This document shows positions 24,340 to 33,343 of a DNA stretch of 64,000 bases, in pieces. The notes under the pieces are model-generated. The model worked only from the letters and a program-made list of their open reading frames with translations. It ran no database searches and was not told where the DNA came from. A program made the translations under genes and the position numbers. The stretch's first letter is position 1. Every line of letters starts with the position of its first letter. Source of the DNA: Teredinibacter sp. KSP-S5-2 (GTDB taxonomy: Bacteria > Pseudomonadota > Gammaproteobacteria > Pseudomonadales > Cellvibrionaceae); contig NZ_CP120416.1 in NCBI RefSeq assembly GCF_032773895.1, positions 4,865,001 to 4,929,000 on the forward strand. Reading direction: 5' to 3'.

Positions 24340-25095
24340 TTATCCTTCGGTTCCCTCGTGTAATGCTTTCGCGGTCAGCTGTGACAATCTGACTTTTTGC
24401 AGGCCGCCTGGGTTGAAGTTGTCGGGCGACAGCCAGGTGAGAAAAGCTTGTTTGAGAGCTGGCCATTCCTCTACGCATATACTGAACCACGCTGTGTCAC
24501 GGCTCCTGCCTTTGACTACGGCAGCATTGCGAAACGTACCTTCAAAGGTAAAACCAAATCTCAGTGCAGCTTGAATTGATGCTTGATTTAGTGCGTTGCA
24601 TTTCCACTCACAGCGACGATAGCCTAATTCGAAGGCGTAATTCAACATCAGATACACCGCTTCAGTGGCAAGGGTTGAGTGTTTTAGTTGTGGTGAAAAA
24701 TACACATTTGCCAGTTCGATTGAGGCCGCTTCGGGTTGTATTCGGGAAAACGAAAAAAAACCGAGAGGGGTATGAGTCGGTGAGCTAATACAGAAAAATA
24801 TCACCCCTTCCTGTTCAACTTTTCCCTCCAGCCAGTGAGTAAATTCGTTCTGGTCGGCAAACGGGCCGAAAGGCAAATACGTCCATAGGCGGCCATCGCT
24901 ATCTTCTTGTGACGCGTGAAACAGGGCAGCGGCATGTCTACTGGCGATTAACGGAGTTAATTGACCATGCTGCCCGAGTAAATCTTTGGATTCAGGTGTT
25001 TGCGCGGAGGTAAATCCGGGCAGGGGCAGGCCGATTGGTTGTCCCTGTTCGTTTAATTCATAGGGCGTGGTTATTTGGGGTGTCCTGGCGTCCAT
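24340..25095 (-). CDS. GNAT-family N-acetyltransferase (RimJ/RimL type)
   Basis: About 251 residues from the ATG at 25095 (an in-frame TTG at 25110 is also possible). It matches the group with LWTYLPFGPF near the N-terminus, PLGFFSFSRIQPEAASIELANVYFSPQLKHSTLATEAVYLMLNYAF and RRCEWKCNALNQASIQAALRFGFTFEGTFRNAAVVKGRSRDTAWFS. These are the acetyl-CoA binding and substrate strands of RimL-like acetyltransferases. The substrate is unknown (small molecule or protein N-terminus). It is divergent from parC; a 7-bp hairpin GCGTGGA/TCCACGC (25144-25161) lies between the genes. Confidence 0.88.
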   Translation of the reverse strand: MDARTPQITTPYELNEQGQPIGLPLPGFTSAQTPESKDLLGQHGQLTPLIASRHAAALFHASQEDSDGRLWTYLPFGPFADQNEFTHWLEGKVEQEGVIFFCISSPTHTPLGFFSFSRIQPEAASIELANVYFSPQLKHSTLATEAVYLMLNYAFELGYRRCEWKCNALNQASIQAALRFGFTFEGTFRNAAVVKGRSRDTAWFSICVEEWPALKQAFLTWLSPDNFNPGGLQKVRLSQLTAKALHEGTEG

Positions 25096-25143
25096 TCTCT
25101 TTCGACTCAAAAGGCTGTGATTGGCTGAAAGGATAATAAGCTT

Positions 25144-25161
25144 GCGTGGATTTTTCCACGC
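25144..25161. repeat. hairpin in the GNAT-parC intergenic region
   Basis: GCGTGGA (25144-25150), TTTT, TCCACGC (25155-25161): perfect 7-bp stem with a 4-base loop in the parC leader or promoter area. No T-run follows, so it is not an obvious terminator. Confidence 0.4.
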
Positions 25162-25222
25162 CTGGGGTAGGTTTTTTGATACACTTTGCGCCCAAAAAAG
25201 TAATACCGATTTTATTTTTCGT

Positions 25223-27469
25223 ATGAGCTCAACAATCTATTCTCCAGAAGCGGAAGAAACTCTTCCCCTTAGACAATTCGCTGAAAAGGCCTACCTGGAT
25301 TACTCCATGTACGTGATCCTTGATCGCGCGCTACCTCATGTGGGTGATGGGTTAAAACCTGTACAGCGTCGAATCATCTATGCCATGAGTGAATTGGGAC
25401 TGAAAGCCAGTGCCAAGTACAAGAAATCTGCACGTACCGTGGGGGACGTGATTGGTAAGTTTCACCCGCATGGTGATAGCGCTGCATACGAAGCCATGGT
25501 GTTAATGGCTCAGCCTTTTTCCTATCGCTACCCCTTGGTGGATGGTCAGGGCAACTGGGGTTCCCAGGATGACCCGAAATCTTTCGCGGCAATGCGATAC
25601 ACCGAAGCCAAACTGTCCAAGTTTACCGAAGTGCTTTTGTCCGAGCTGTCGATGGGAACCGTTGAGTGGTTGCCCAACTTTGATGGCACTTTGGACGAGC
25701 CTAAAATTCTTCCTGCTCGTGTGCCTTCCGTTTTATTGAATGGCACAACGGGCATTGCTGTGGGGATGGCAACGGATATTCCTCCACATAATTTACGTGA
25801 AGTTGTGAACGCAACGATTCATGTACTGGAGAACCCTAAAGCCACTGTGGATGATGTGTGCGAGCACCTGCATGGCCCGGATATGCCTACCGAGGCAGAA
25901 ATCATTACCCCTGCGGAAGAGCTGAAAAAAGTGTATGAAACAGGTCGTGGCTCGATGAAAATGCGCGCCCTGTGGAACACTGAGAATGGCGAAGTAGTGA
26001 TTACTGCACTGCCATTTCAGGTGAGTGGTGCCAAGATACTGGAGCAGATTGCAGCACAAATGCAGGCGAAAAAGCTGCCAATGGTTGCAGATCTGCGTGA
26101 TGAATCTGACCATGAAAACCCGACTCGATTAGTGGTGGTTCCACGTTCCAATCGCATTGATATCGACTCTTTGATGGGGCACTTGTTTGCCACCACAGAT
26201 CTTGAGAGAAACTACCGGATTAATTTCAACGTCATTGGTATTGATGGTCGTCCGGCAGTTAAGCCAATTAATACCCTTATCAGCGAATGGTTGAGTTTCC
26301 GCATGGTGACGGTGCGCAGGCGTCTACAGCATCGTCTGGATTGGGTTGATAGACGTTTACACCTTTTAGATGGCCTGTTGGTTGCCTTCTTAAATCTTGA
26401 CGAAGTGATTCATATCATTCGTACCGAAGAGCATCCCAAGCAAGAGTTGATGAAACGCTTCCAGCTTTCGGAAGATCAGGCAAACTATATTCTGGATACG
26501 CGCTTACGCCAGCTTGCCCGTTTGGAAGAAATGAAAATCCGCACGGAGCAGGAAGAGTTACAGAAAGAAAAGAAAGAACTGGAAAAAGTGCTTGGTTCTG
26601 CGCGCCGTTTAAAAACACTCATTCGCAAAGAACTTGAAGAAGTTGTGGAAGAATTTGGCGATGATAGACGTTCTCCTATCGTTGTTCGCCAGGAAGCCCA
26701 GGCATTCAGTGAAACCGATTTGCTAACCAGCGACCCGGTTACGGTTGTGCTGTCAGAAAAAGGTTGGATTCGTGCTGCCAAAGGGCACGATATTGACCCT
26801 TCAGCATTGAACTATAAAGCGGGTGACAGTTTCCGATTTGCTGCATTGGGCAAGTCCAACCAAAACGCGATTTTATTGGATTCCACCGGCCGAAGTTATG
26901 CGCTTCCTGCACATACCTTGCCCTCTGCCAGGGGGCAGGGCGAGCCGGCAACGGGTAAGCTTAATCCGCCAAGCGGTGCCAGTTTTGAAGGTTTGTTGAT
27001 TGGGGATGATAAGCAGAAGGTTTTATTGTGTTCGGATGCCGGCTACGGCTTTATCGGCACCTTGGGAGATATGTATACTAAAAACCGCTCCGGTAAAGCA
27101 TCGTTGACCTTGCCCAAGGGCGGGCGGGTGTTGCCGCCACAGCTGTTTGATGGGGTAAAGGGGCACTGGTTGGTTGCTGTAACTAACGAAGGGCGAATGT
27201 TGGTATTTCCTGTGTCGGAACTGCCAGAGATGGCAAAAGGTAAAGGAAATAAAATTATTAACATCCCTTCCGCAAGGGTGGTTGCGCGGGAAGAGTTTGT
27301 TGTTTCCATTGTGGTATTGAATGAATCCCAGTCGGTAAAAATATACTCTGGTAAACGACACTTGGGGTTAAAGTTTAAAGAGCTTGAACACTATGCTGGA
27401 GAGCGGGGACGTCGAGGGAATAAATTACCGAGAGGTTTCCAGAAAGTGGATTCGGTGGCAGTGGAATAA
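25223..27469 (+). CDS. parC: DNA topoisomerase IV subunit A
   Basis: Decatenates replicated chromosomes together with ParE. From the ATG at 25223 the protein is 748 residues (E. coli 752). The open frame runs 34 codons further upstream but that part is not homologous. The start [32 protein letters not shown] is typical. The quinolone region [16 protein letters not shown] keeps Ser86 and Glu90, the sensitive-type residues, and the catalytic Tyr126 lies in [11 protein letters not shown]. The C-terminal beta-pinwheel ends in [12 protein letters not shown]. parE is not adjacent and not in the window. Confidence 0.96.
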   Translation: MSSTIYSPEAEETLPLRQFAEKAYLDYSMYVILDRALPHVGDGLKPVQRRIIYAMSELGLKASAKYKKSARTVGDVIGKFHPHGDSAAYEAMVLMAQPFSYRYPLVDGQGNWGSQDDPKSFAAMRYTEAKLSKFTEVLLSELSMGTVEWLPNFDGTLDEPKILPARVPSVLLNGTTGIAVGMATDIPPHNLREVVNATIHVLENPKATVDDVCEHLHGPDMPTEAEIITPAEELKKVYETGRGSMKMRALWNTENGEVVITALPFQVSGAKILEQIAAQMQAKKLPMVADLRDESDHENPTRLVVVPRSNRIDIDSLMGHLFATTDLERNYRINFNVIGIDGRPAVKPINTLISEWLSFRMVTVRRRLQHRLDWVDRRLHLLDGLLVAFLNLDEVIHIIRTEEHPKQELMKRFQLSEDQANYILDTRLRQLARLEEMKIRTEQEELQKEKKELEKVLGSARRLKTLIRKELEEVVEEFGDDRRSPIVVRQEAQAFSETDLLTSDPVTVVLSEKGWIRAAKGHDIDPSALNYKAGDSFRFAALGKSNQNAILLDSTGRSYALPAHTLPSARGQGEPATGKLNPPSGASFEGLLIGDDKQKVLLCSDAGYGFIGTLGDMYTKNRSGKASLTLPKGGRVLPPQLFDGVKGHWLVAVTNEGRMLVFPVSELPEMAKGKGNKIINIPSARVVAREEFVVSIVVLNESQSVKIYSGKRHLGLKFKELEHYAGERGRRGNKLPRGFQKVDSVAVE

Positions 27470-27577
27470 GTGTAGATAACGGGCGCCAAAAATATTGCTT
27501 AAATTCTCATTTTTATCAAAGCATAAGGTAGATACTGCCTTAAGGCTTGAATGAGATAAGGGCTGGTGCCAAACTTT

Positions 27578-27601
27578 ACGCCGCTGTTTTTTCAGCGGTG
27601 T
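27578..27601 (+). terminator. hairpin downstream of parC
   Basis: ACGCCGCTG (27578-27586), six T, CAGCGGTGT (27593-27601): a 9-bp stem with one G-T pair, 108 bases after the parC stop. A T-run follows only after some spacing, so it is a possible but imperfect terminator. Confidence 0.4.
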
Positions 27602-27719
27602 AACGCGATGCTTTTTTACGGATAGAGATGTGTGAGAAAGAAGCAGAGGTGTCTGCAATCGCGCTGTCAATGTTGTTTGGGGCAAGCGGATAGGCCCTTA
27701 TTATTGATTAACAAGAGAT

Positions 27720-27980
27720 ATGTCCGGTTTTAGAAAGCATGGCCGAAAGTTAACCCGGTGTGCTGTCCATCTTTCCAGTGATCATATAGGTGAAGTATTT
27801 GCCGAAACCCGTGATATTTCTGAAACGGGGGTGTTTATTAACTGCAAAGACCTGCTTCAGGGGCTATGTGTAGGGGATAAACTTGAGGCCAAACTTTACT
27901 CTGAGTGTGATCACATCTTTCACGCCTGTATGCGCGTCATCCGCTTAACTGATGAAGGCGTTGGCTTGGCCTTTGATTAA
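27720..27980 (+). CDS. small PilZ-domain protein
   Basis: 86 residues, essentially one PilZ domain. The c-di-GMP-binding signature is present: an Arg-rich start RKHGRKLTRCAVHL (RxxxR type) and RDISETGVFI, which fits (D/N)xSxxG. Such single-domain proteins bind c-di-GMP and signal to a partner. AAGAG lies just before the ATG. It stands alone between parC and the convergent bax gene. Confidence 0.8.
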   Translation: MSGFRKHGRKLTRCAVHLSSDHIGEVFAETRDISETGVFINCKDLLQGLCVGDKLEAKLYSECDHIFHACMRVIRLTDEGVGLAFD

Positions 27981-27989
27981 TCGCTATTT

Positions 27990-28856
27990 TTAATCTGGCT
28001 TTACTTCTACTGGTGTTGGGTTCTGTTCTCCATCCTGTTTGGGAGCCGGTTTCACTCGCTTGGGAATACCCGGTTCCAAACGGTTTGTTCTCATCATGTC
28101 CCTTAATTCTTCAATGTATGTCTCACCCCGTTCCGAGTAGCTGTTGAGTCCGGCCGCCAGTTTGTAGCCGGATATGGTTTGACCGTTTTGACTGAGCTCA
28201 GCACGAATTTTTCTCAATCCTTTATAAGCATTATGGGTATTGATGTTTCTGCAGTAGGATGCAATGGACTCGGCAGGAGAGTTAAATCGGCGAACTTCGT
28301 GAAATGCTTCTTCATCGCGAAGTTTGGGCACAATGCCGCAGCCTTTGGTAAAGCACCACTGACCGAATAAGTTGTTCCCTTCCCGCGCGAAGCGCGAGGT
28401 TCCCCAGGCAGATTCGTTTGCAGCCTGAGCAAGCACCAGTGATGGTGGGATGATGTTTACCTTTAGCATCAGCCGGTCAAATTGTTTTGCTGGCTCAAAT
28501 TCCGGATCCACATCATATTTACTGAGTAAGTCGTCCAGTGCTGCTTGCTGTTTACTTGTAAGGTTGTTGGTTTGCTCCCAACTCTCTTTGATCTGGGTAA
28601 GTTGGTCGCGCTCGACTACGATTTGCGCATTTTCTGCTTCAATCAATGGTCGCAGATAGGCAAAGAATGCGGCTTTCTTTTCTTTTACGTTGGCATAGGT
28701 CGAGAAATCCGGAAGGTGAACTATTGGGCTAATGCTGGGTTTCCCGAGTAATGGTTGGTAACCGATGTGACTGGCAATGAATACGAATACCAGACAAGCA
28801 AATAAATAGGCGACAAGTACCACGCCGAAAAGCGTTTTGAGTGGTGAATGATTCAT
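27990..28856 (-). CDS. bax: Bax-type glucosaminidase (FlgJ-like peptidoglycan hydrolase)
   Basis: 288 residues. An N-terminal membrane anchor (GVVLVAYLFACLVFVFIAS) and a linker are followed by a glucosaminidase domain from about 120: IIPPSLVLAQAANESAWGTSRFAREGNNLFGQWCF with the catalytic Glu in NESAWG, then GCGIVP and YKLAAGLNSYSERGETYIEEL. This matches E. coli Bax and the mannosyl-glycoprotein endo-beta-N-acetylglucosaminidase family, which cleaves peptidoglycan sugars. Its start is 3 bases after the lambda-P-like gene, so it lies at the end of a three-gene operon although its function differs. Confidence 0.87.
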   Translation of the reverse strand: MNHSPLKTLFGVVLVAYLFACLVFVFIASHIGYQPLLGKPSISPIVHLPDFSTYANVKEKKAAFFAYLRPLIEAENAQIVVERDQLTQIKESWEQTNNLTSKQQAALDDLLSKYDVDPEFEPAKQFDRLMLKVNIIPPSLVLAQAANESAWGTSRFAREGNNLFGQWCFTKGCGIVPKLRDEEAFHEVRRFNSPAESIASYCRNINTHNAYKGLRKIRAELSQNGQTISGYKLAAGLNSYSERGETYIEELRDMMRTNRLEPGIPKRVKPAPKQDGEQNPTPVEVKPD

Positions 28857-28859
28857 TAC

Positions 28860-29420
28860 TTATAAATCCAGGGCTTTTTTCAAATCAGAAATGCGTTTTG
28901 TACTTTCTTCCCGGCTAACCGGTGTGTGCGTGTCGCTGGGGAGGGCGGGTACTGATGGTGCCTCGAATGATTTGCCAGCACTGATTTGAGCACAAATCTG
29001 CTCGTATTTTTCCTTAAATACCGGGAAAGCTGACGTTTCGGGGTTGTTCTGTAGAAAGAACCAGTCGGCCGCTTTACCCGCATGATATACCGCCGGATGA
29101 CTCCATTGATAACCCGCTTTGGGTGAAGGAGCCTGGCAGGCCTCTATGTAGGCCTTATGGGCATCGGGTAAGGCGTTGTCGACGTGCAGTTTGCAATGCT
29201 TGAGCATGGTGTGCAGTGTGGGTAAAAACTCCGAAGTTTCAATCACGGACCTTGCTGCTTTCAGAATGGCTTCGGGCGAGTAACCTTTCATTGCATCCAG
29301 CCATAAGCGTTTGGTGACGTTGAGTTCTTTTTCGTCAGGAAAGGCTTTGTAGTACTGGTTATGGTAGTTACGTCGAAAGAGCGCAAAACTCTGATTAATG
29401 GCATCAATCAAAGCTTCCAT
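28860..29420 (-). CDS. lambda P-like replication protein (putative helicase loader)
   Basis: 187 residues from the ATG at 29420, or 203 from a TTG at 29471 that would overlap the upstream gene by 41 bases. The sequence after MEALIDAINQSFALFRRNYHNQYYKAFPDEKELNVTKRLWLDAMKGYSPEAILKAARSVIE resembles the phage replication protein P family, whose lambda member loads DnaB helicase. It follows directly after the triple-DnaT gene, and E. coli DnaT also works with a helicase loader (DnaC) in restart of replication. The inference is a chromosomal replication-restart or helicase-loading function. It is followed after 3 bases by bax. Confidence 0.7.
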   Translation of the reverse strand: MEALIDAINQSFALFRRNYHNQYYKAFPDEKELNVTKRLWLDAMKGYSPEAILKAARSVIETSEFLPTLHTMLKHCKLHVDNALPDAHKAYIEACQAPSPKAGYQWSHPAVYHAGKAADWFFLQNNPETSAFPVFKEKYEQICAQISAGKSFEAPSVPALPSDTHTPVSREESTKRISDLKKALDL

Positions 29421-29430
29421 CTGGGCGCTG

Positions 29431-30546
29431 CTATGAGTTTGCCCAGCTTCTGTCAGAGAGTTCTTCTTCAAGTGTTATATCCCGCGTAGACCTGTTTGGT
29501 ATTGCGTTGCTGTCCTGTGCTTGGTTTTGCAGCTGGTGGCGTTTTGCCCACTGCCTTTTGGCATGCTGCAAAAAGCGCGTATTCCATGAGGTGTGTACCT
29601 GATTGGAGTCGCGCCAATAGATAATGAACTCAGGAATAAGTGTCCTGGCGAATTCTAAATCAATATTCGCCATATTCAATACATCATAAACTTCCGCTGA
29701 AGGTTGCCAATTCCCCGGAATGGGTTTGGGGTGTGTATTGTTTTCCACGGCAGAATTGTACCTGGCCCACTGTAAGCGAACGTGATCGTAAAACTTTCGA
29801 TTCCAGTTGTCGTTAACTTCCCCTCTGTCCGTCCAGTAAAAAATAAATTCCGGTATCGCATCCTCGATAAACTCGCGGTTAATTCCTGCGTGATTAACCA
29901 TAAATTCCCAGGCATCCTGGCTTGGTTGCCAGTCTTTAGTCATATGGCTCGGCTGCTTTCCCGTTGCCTGGCGGGCTTGAAAATCCCGCCATTTACGCAA
30001 CACATGCTGAACGAATTTTGCGCCCCAGGATCGATGGGTTTCTTTGCGTTCCCGCCAATAGGTAACAAACTCCGGTACCAGATCCAGAGCAAAGCGGGAC
30101 GGAATACTGTGTTGTGCTAACTGAGCGAGGTTATCGGCAGTGGGTTGCCAATGGCTGGGTATAAAATTTCTATGCGCAGCGTTTTCGGGCGTGGGCGTCG
30201 TATTGATAATTGGAATCGAAGATGTTGGGCGCGAACTGGCTTTTTCGTTAAACGCAAACTTTAAAACATCCGAACTTTCAAGCGTGGCGGAAGCTATGAT
30301 GATGACGCCCTTTTCTCGTAAGTTGGTACTGACCCGCTGAACGTCTCGTACATCCCAAAAAGGCAATGCATGAATAACATCATTCCTCTGTATCTGATAC
30401 CAGAGATAGCCGTTGTTGGGAGTGCCAGCAAGGTTGTGGGTTAAATCCGATAGTACGGTTAAGAGAACCGCTTCTTCCAAGCCGAGAGTGGCAGCGAGTG
30501 ACGGGTAGACGAGTATGGGTTTTTCAGGAATCAGAGAACTCTTCAT
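29431..30546 (-). CDS. protein with three DnaT single-strand-DNA-binding domains
   Basis: 371 residues. The N-terminal 100 residues look like a winged-helix segment (LEEAVLLTVLSDL, NDVIHALPFWDVRDVQRVSTNLREKGVIII). Then come three copies of the DnaT C-terminal domain at about 132-187, 205-261 and 278-336. Each starts WQPS/T and contains PEF(V/I)xYWxxR/S and a W-x-x-x-F-x-x-H-(V/A)-x-x-x-W pattern. E. coli DnaT has one such domain, which binds single-stranded DNA and helps load DnaC-DnaB at restarted forks. A triple copy suggests tighter or longer DNA binding in one polypeptide. A lambda-P-like gene follows, and an imperfect 12-bp hairpin sits upstream (30574-30607). Confidence 0.88.
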   Translation of the reverse strand: MKSSLIPEKPILVYPSLAATLGLEEAVLLTVLSDLTHNLAGTPNNGYLWYQIQRNDVIHALPFWDVRDVQRVSTNLREKGVIIIASATLESSDVLKFAFNEKASSRPTSSIPIINTTPTPENAAHRNFIPSHWQPTADNLAQLAQHSIPSRFALDLVPEFVTYWRERKETHRSWGAKFVQHVLRKWRDFQARQATGKQPSHMTKDWQPSQDAWEFMVNHAGINREFIEDAIPEFIFYWTDRGEVNDNWNRKFYDHVRLQWARYNSAVENNTHPKPIPGNWQPSAEVYDVLNMANIDLEFARTLIPEFIIYWRDSNQVHTSWNTRFLQHAKRQWAKRHQLQNQAQDSNAIPNRSTRDITLEEELSDRSWANS

Positions 30547-30573
30547 AAGGCTTGCATACTCTACTACCGATTT

Positions 30574-30607
30574 GCAGAAGTTGTATCGCTGTCTACAACT
30601 ATTCTGC
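30574..30607. repeat. imperfect 12-bp inverted repeat between DnaT-like and solute-binding genes
   Basis: GCAGAA-GTTGTA (30574-30585) pairs with TACAAC-TTCTGC (30594-30607), with a 2-base bulge and an 8-base loop. It lies 28-61 bases upstream of the DnaT-like gene and about 135 before the solute-binding gene. Operator or leader hairpin for the former is the likely reading. Confidence 0.45.
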
Positions 30608-30741
30608 GGTTCATTTCAATGTCTTCTATAGTGAAAAATGAGGTTATTCGATTGATGTGAACGGATGCTAACCACACACCCTGCCAGGTTATCGGAGTGA
30701 CCGCTGACCAAACAACAAACTGTAAAGGATAAGCGACGTCT

Positions 30742-31713
30742 ATGAGGAAGCCCTGGATATATATAGCCGCTATTGTACTGACTCTTTTGTCGATTTTCAC
30801 GGGATGCAGCAAAAGATCTGAAAAGGTTATCACGATAGGTATTAATCCCTGGCCAGGTTATGAGCTTCTTTATCTAGCTGGAGTCAAAGGTTTCTATCAG
30901 GAAGTTGGGCTAAATGTGAGGCTCGAGGAGTTGAGTTCGTTATCCGATACCATGAGAGCCTTTACTGCCGGTCGGGTTGACGGTTTTACCTCGACAATTG
31001 TCGAAGCTGTTCAATTAAAAATGCAGCCTGGACGGCAAGCTCAGATAGTTTTGGCTGCCGATTACAGTGATGGTGGTGACGTCATCATTTCCCGTAAAGA
31101 AATTCCCGATATAGCGAGCCTCAAAGGTAAACGTGTGGGCTGTGAGGTAATGGGGCTGGGGTTATTTGTTCTTGACCGGGCACTGGCCAAATCAGGAATG
31201 AGTATCTCGGATGTCAAGGTTGTGAATGCAGAGTTACTACGCGGGCAACAATTATTGGATAAGCAAGAGATTGATGCTTTTGTTGGTTATCCTCCGGAAT
31301 CAATCAAGTTGATCCAGAATCCTGATTATCATGTGATTTTTTCCTCTTCAGAAACGCCCAAAGAAATCATTGATGTGGTGTCTATCAGTGAGAAAGTGTT
31401 GCAGGAAAATCCGGAATTTGTCGAAAAATTGCATCAGGTTTGGCAAAGGGCATATTCCTATACGCTTGAGTATCCCGAACAGGCGTATACGATTATGGCA
31501 GAGCGTGAACGTATTTCTGTGGAAGACTTTAAGCGAACTTTTGAAGAGGACTTGTATCTTCTTTCCTCTGATGAATCCAAAGAAATTCTCGGTAACCCCG
31601 AAGAGATTATCAGCAGTGCGGCAAGTATATGTAGTGCATTGAAAGACTTAAGGCGTTTTGTTGGAGAGTGTCAGAGTTTTGAAGATCTTATCTATCGTAT
31701 AGACAATGGCTGA
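30742..31713 (+). CDS. lipoprotein solute-binding protein (NMT1/SsuA-like)
   Basis: 323 residues with a lipobox (LSIFTGC, Cys22), so it is anchored to a membrane in the periplasm. The body matches ABC-type substrate-binding proteins of the NMT1/THI5-SsuA-TauA group: ITIGINPWPGYELLYLAGVKGFYQEVGLNVRLEELSS, FTAGRVDGFTSTIVEAV, SLKGKRVGCEVMGLG, DAFVGYPPESIKL. Family ligands are sulfonates, thiamine precursors, nitrate and similar compounds; the ligand here cannot be told. There is no permease or ATPase gene. A histidine kinase gene starts 23 bases downstream, so the protein more likely senses than transports. Confidence 0.85.
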   Translation: MRKPWIYIAAIVLTLLSIFTGCSKRSEKVITIGINPWPGYELLYLAGVKGFYQEVGLNVRLEELSSLSDTMRAFTAGRVDGFTSTIVEAVQLKMQPGRQAQIVLAADYSDGGDVIISRKEIPDIASLKGKRVGCEVMGLGLFVLDRALAKSGMSISDVKVVNAELLRGQQLLDKQEIDAFVGYPPESIKLIQNPDYHVIFSSSETPKEIIDVVSISEKVLQENPEFVEKLHQVWQRAYSYTLEYPEQAYTIMAERERISVEDFKRTFEEDLYLLSSDESKEILGNPEEIISSAASICSALKDLRRFVGECQSFEDLIYRIDNG

Positions 31714-31736
31714 TTCGAACGGGACTAAAAACGTAT

Positions 31737-33233
31737 ATGCATACTCAGCCGTTTTTTAAACGATCCCTTGTTATCAAATTGTGTGCACCTATCGTTCTGA
31801 TAGGTGCTTTGCTCATGTCAGCTATTTATTTTGTCGTGCGAGCTGAGGGCTTGCATCTGGAAAAAAATAACGCCATTCAATTTGCCCAACTAGTGGTTGA
31901 TGATTTAGTGGTAAGTGCGCAAATACATGGTAGTCAGCCAGATCTTATTCGTGTTGTTAACTCTCTCGGTGCTTTCAAGGCTGTTGAATTTCTGGCTTTA
32001 GTTGATAGGGATGGAAAAAAAGTCATTGCTTCAACAAAGAACAAATATATTGATGCCGATTTTGATGACTTGAAAGCCGGTATTGACGGTGTAACTCCAT
32101 CGTCTGATAGTTGGTCAGAATCCGGTTTTTTAATTAGTCGTCATAATAATGAATATAGCTTTATTGCTGAATTTAATATTTATGACCCTGATTCGTTAGC
32201 TGTAAGAGTGCTTGATGTGATTTTGATTGTAAACTCTCATGAAGCAAGTATTGTTACGTCGAGAACTGTCAAAATAACCGGTTGGGTATTAATCGCAACA
32301 ATATTAATTTTAGTATTAGGCTTCGTTGTTGTTATTCGGGCTGTCCTGCTGTTTAGAATTAATCAGTTAAAAGACTTGATTCGTAATGAAATGGATCAGC
32401 AGGACTTGATTAGCTCAAGTATTCATGTTGGGGATGAACTGGATCAAGTGAAAATCATGTTTTCTGAAATGCTTGGTGCCAAGAAAAATGCAGAACGGGA
32501 AAGGGAAAAAGCTCTGGAGGATGCGAGAAAAAATAGCCGGGCAAAAAGTAATTTTATCGCGAATATGTCCCATGAGCTGAGGACGCCATTGAATTCTGTT
32601 ATAGGTTTTTCCAAACGAATTTTACGCACACAAACCAATTTGGATTCCCGCCAGCTTAAAGCAATTGAGTCAATTTATTCCAGTGGTCTTCACTTACTTG
32701 AATTGATTAATGATGTGTTGGATCTGTCAAAACTGGATGCAGGGCGTCTGGAAATAAATATTGAACAGTGCAACGTTTCTGATATCTGTCAGTCGCTGTA
32801 TTCCAGTTTTTATGAGGAGGCGGATAAAAAAGACTTGTCTATTCGATTTTTAATTGCCAACAACGTTATTGGTATGGTGGACAAGCTGCGTTTCAAGCAG
32901 GTTGCGATTAATCTGATTAGTAATGCCATTAAATATACCGAGGAGGGCGAAGTAAATGTCCGTTTGGCAATGGAAGATGAGCAAACATTTAAGTTCTCTG
33001 TCACGGATACTGGTGTTGGTATAAGAAAAGAGGATCAGGAGCGTCTCTTCAAACGGTTTGAGCAGTTCAATGATCAAAGTCGGTTTCAGATCGGCCATGG
33101 AACCGGATTGGGTTTGTCGATTGTGGGGGAAATGGTTCAGCTCATGAAAGGTCGAGTATGCTTTGAATCAGAATATGGCCGTGGCAGTTGTTTCTGTGTG
33201 TTTCTTCCCGCTGTTCTCGTGGACAAACGATAG
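31737..33233 (+). CDS. membrane sensor histidine kinase
   Basis: 498 residues: membrane segment about 12-36, periplasmic domain 37-175 (no family recognised), second segment about 179-203, a linker with coiled-coil character, HisKA with NMSHELRTPLN (phospho-accepting His279), and HATPase with VAINLISNAIKYT (about 390-401), VTDTGVGI and GHGTGLGLSIV. All kinase motifs are intact. There is no receiver domain and no response regulator gene next to it, so its target lies elsewhere. Its gene follows a solute-binding lipoprotein by 23 bases; together they look like a two-part ligand sensor. Confidence 0.9.
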   Translation: MHTQPFFKRSLVIKLCAPIVLIGALLMSAIYFVVRAEGLHLEKNNAIQFAQLVVDDLVVSAQIHGSQPDLIRVVNSLGAFKAVEFLALVDRDGKKVIASTKNKYIDADFDDLKAGIDGVTPSSDSWSESGFLISRHNNEYSFIAEFNIYDPDSLAVRVLDVILIVNSHEASIVTSRTVKITGWVLIATILILVLGFVVVIRAVLLFRINQLKDLIRNEMDQQDLISSSIHVGDELDQVKIMFSEMLGAKKNAEREREKALEDARKNSRAKSNFIANMSHELRTPLNSVIGFSKRILRTQTNLDSRQLKAIESIYSSGLHLLELINDVLDLSKLDAGRLEINIEQCNVSDICQSLYSSFYEEADKKDLSIRFLIANNVIGMVDKLRFKQVAINLISNAIKYTEEGEVNVRLAMEDEQTFKFSVTDTGVGIRKEDQERLFKRFEQFNDQSRFQIGHGTGLGLSIVGEMVQLMKGRVCFESEYGRGSCFCVFLPAVLVDKR

Positions 33234-33343
33234 TCCTTTGTGTTTCTAGTCGAGGTGCTTTTCAATATCCCCTGAGTCAATTAAAGTGTTTCCTCCAGGC
33301 GTTCTCACAACGTATTCGAAAGTATCAAATAGAGTAATCATCT

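Noticed and set aside
25223-27469. Quinolone-resistance substitution in ParC
   Set aside because: Ser86 and Glu90, equivalent to E. coli S80 and E84, are the wild-type residues.
28860-30546. Prophage remnant suggested by the lambda-P-like and DnaT-like genes
   Set aside because: No integrase, structural, lysis or repressor genes, no attachment repeats, and the following gene (bax) is chromosomal. Domestication fits better.
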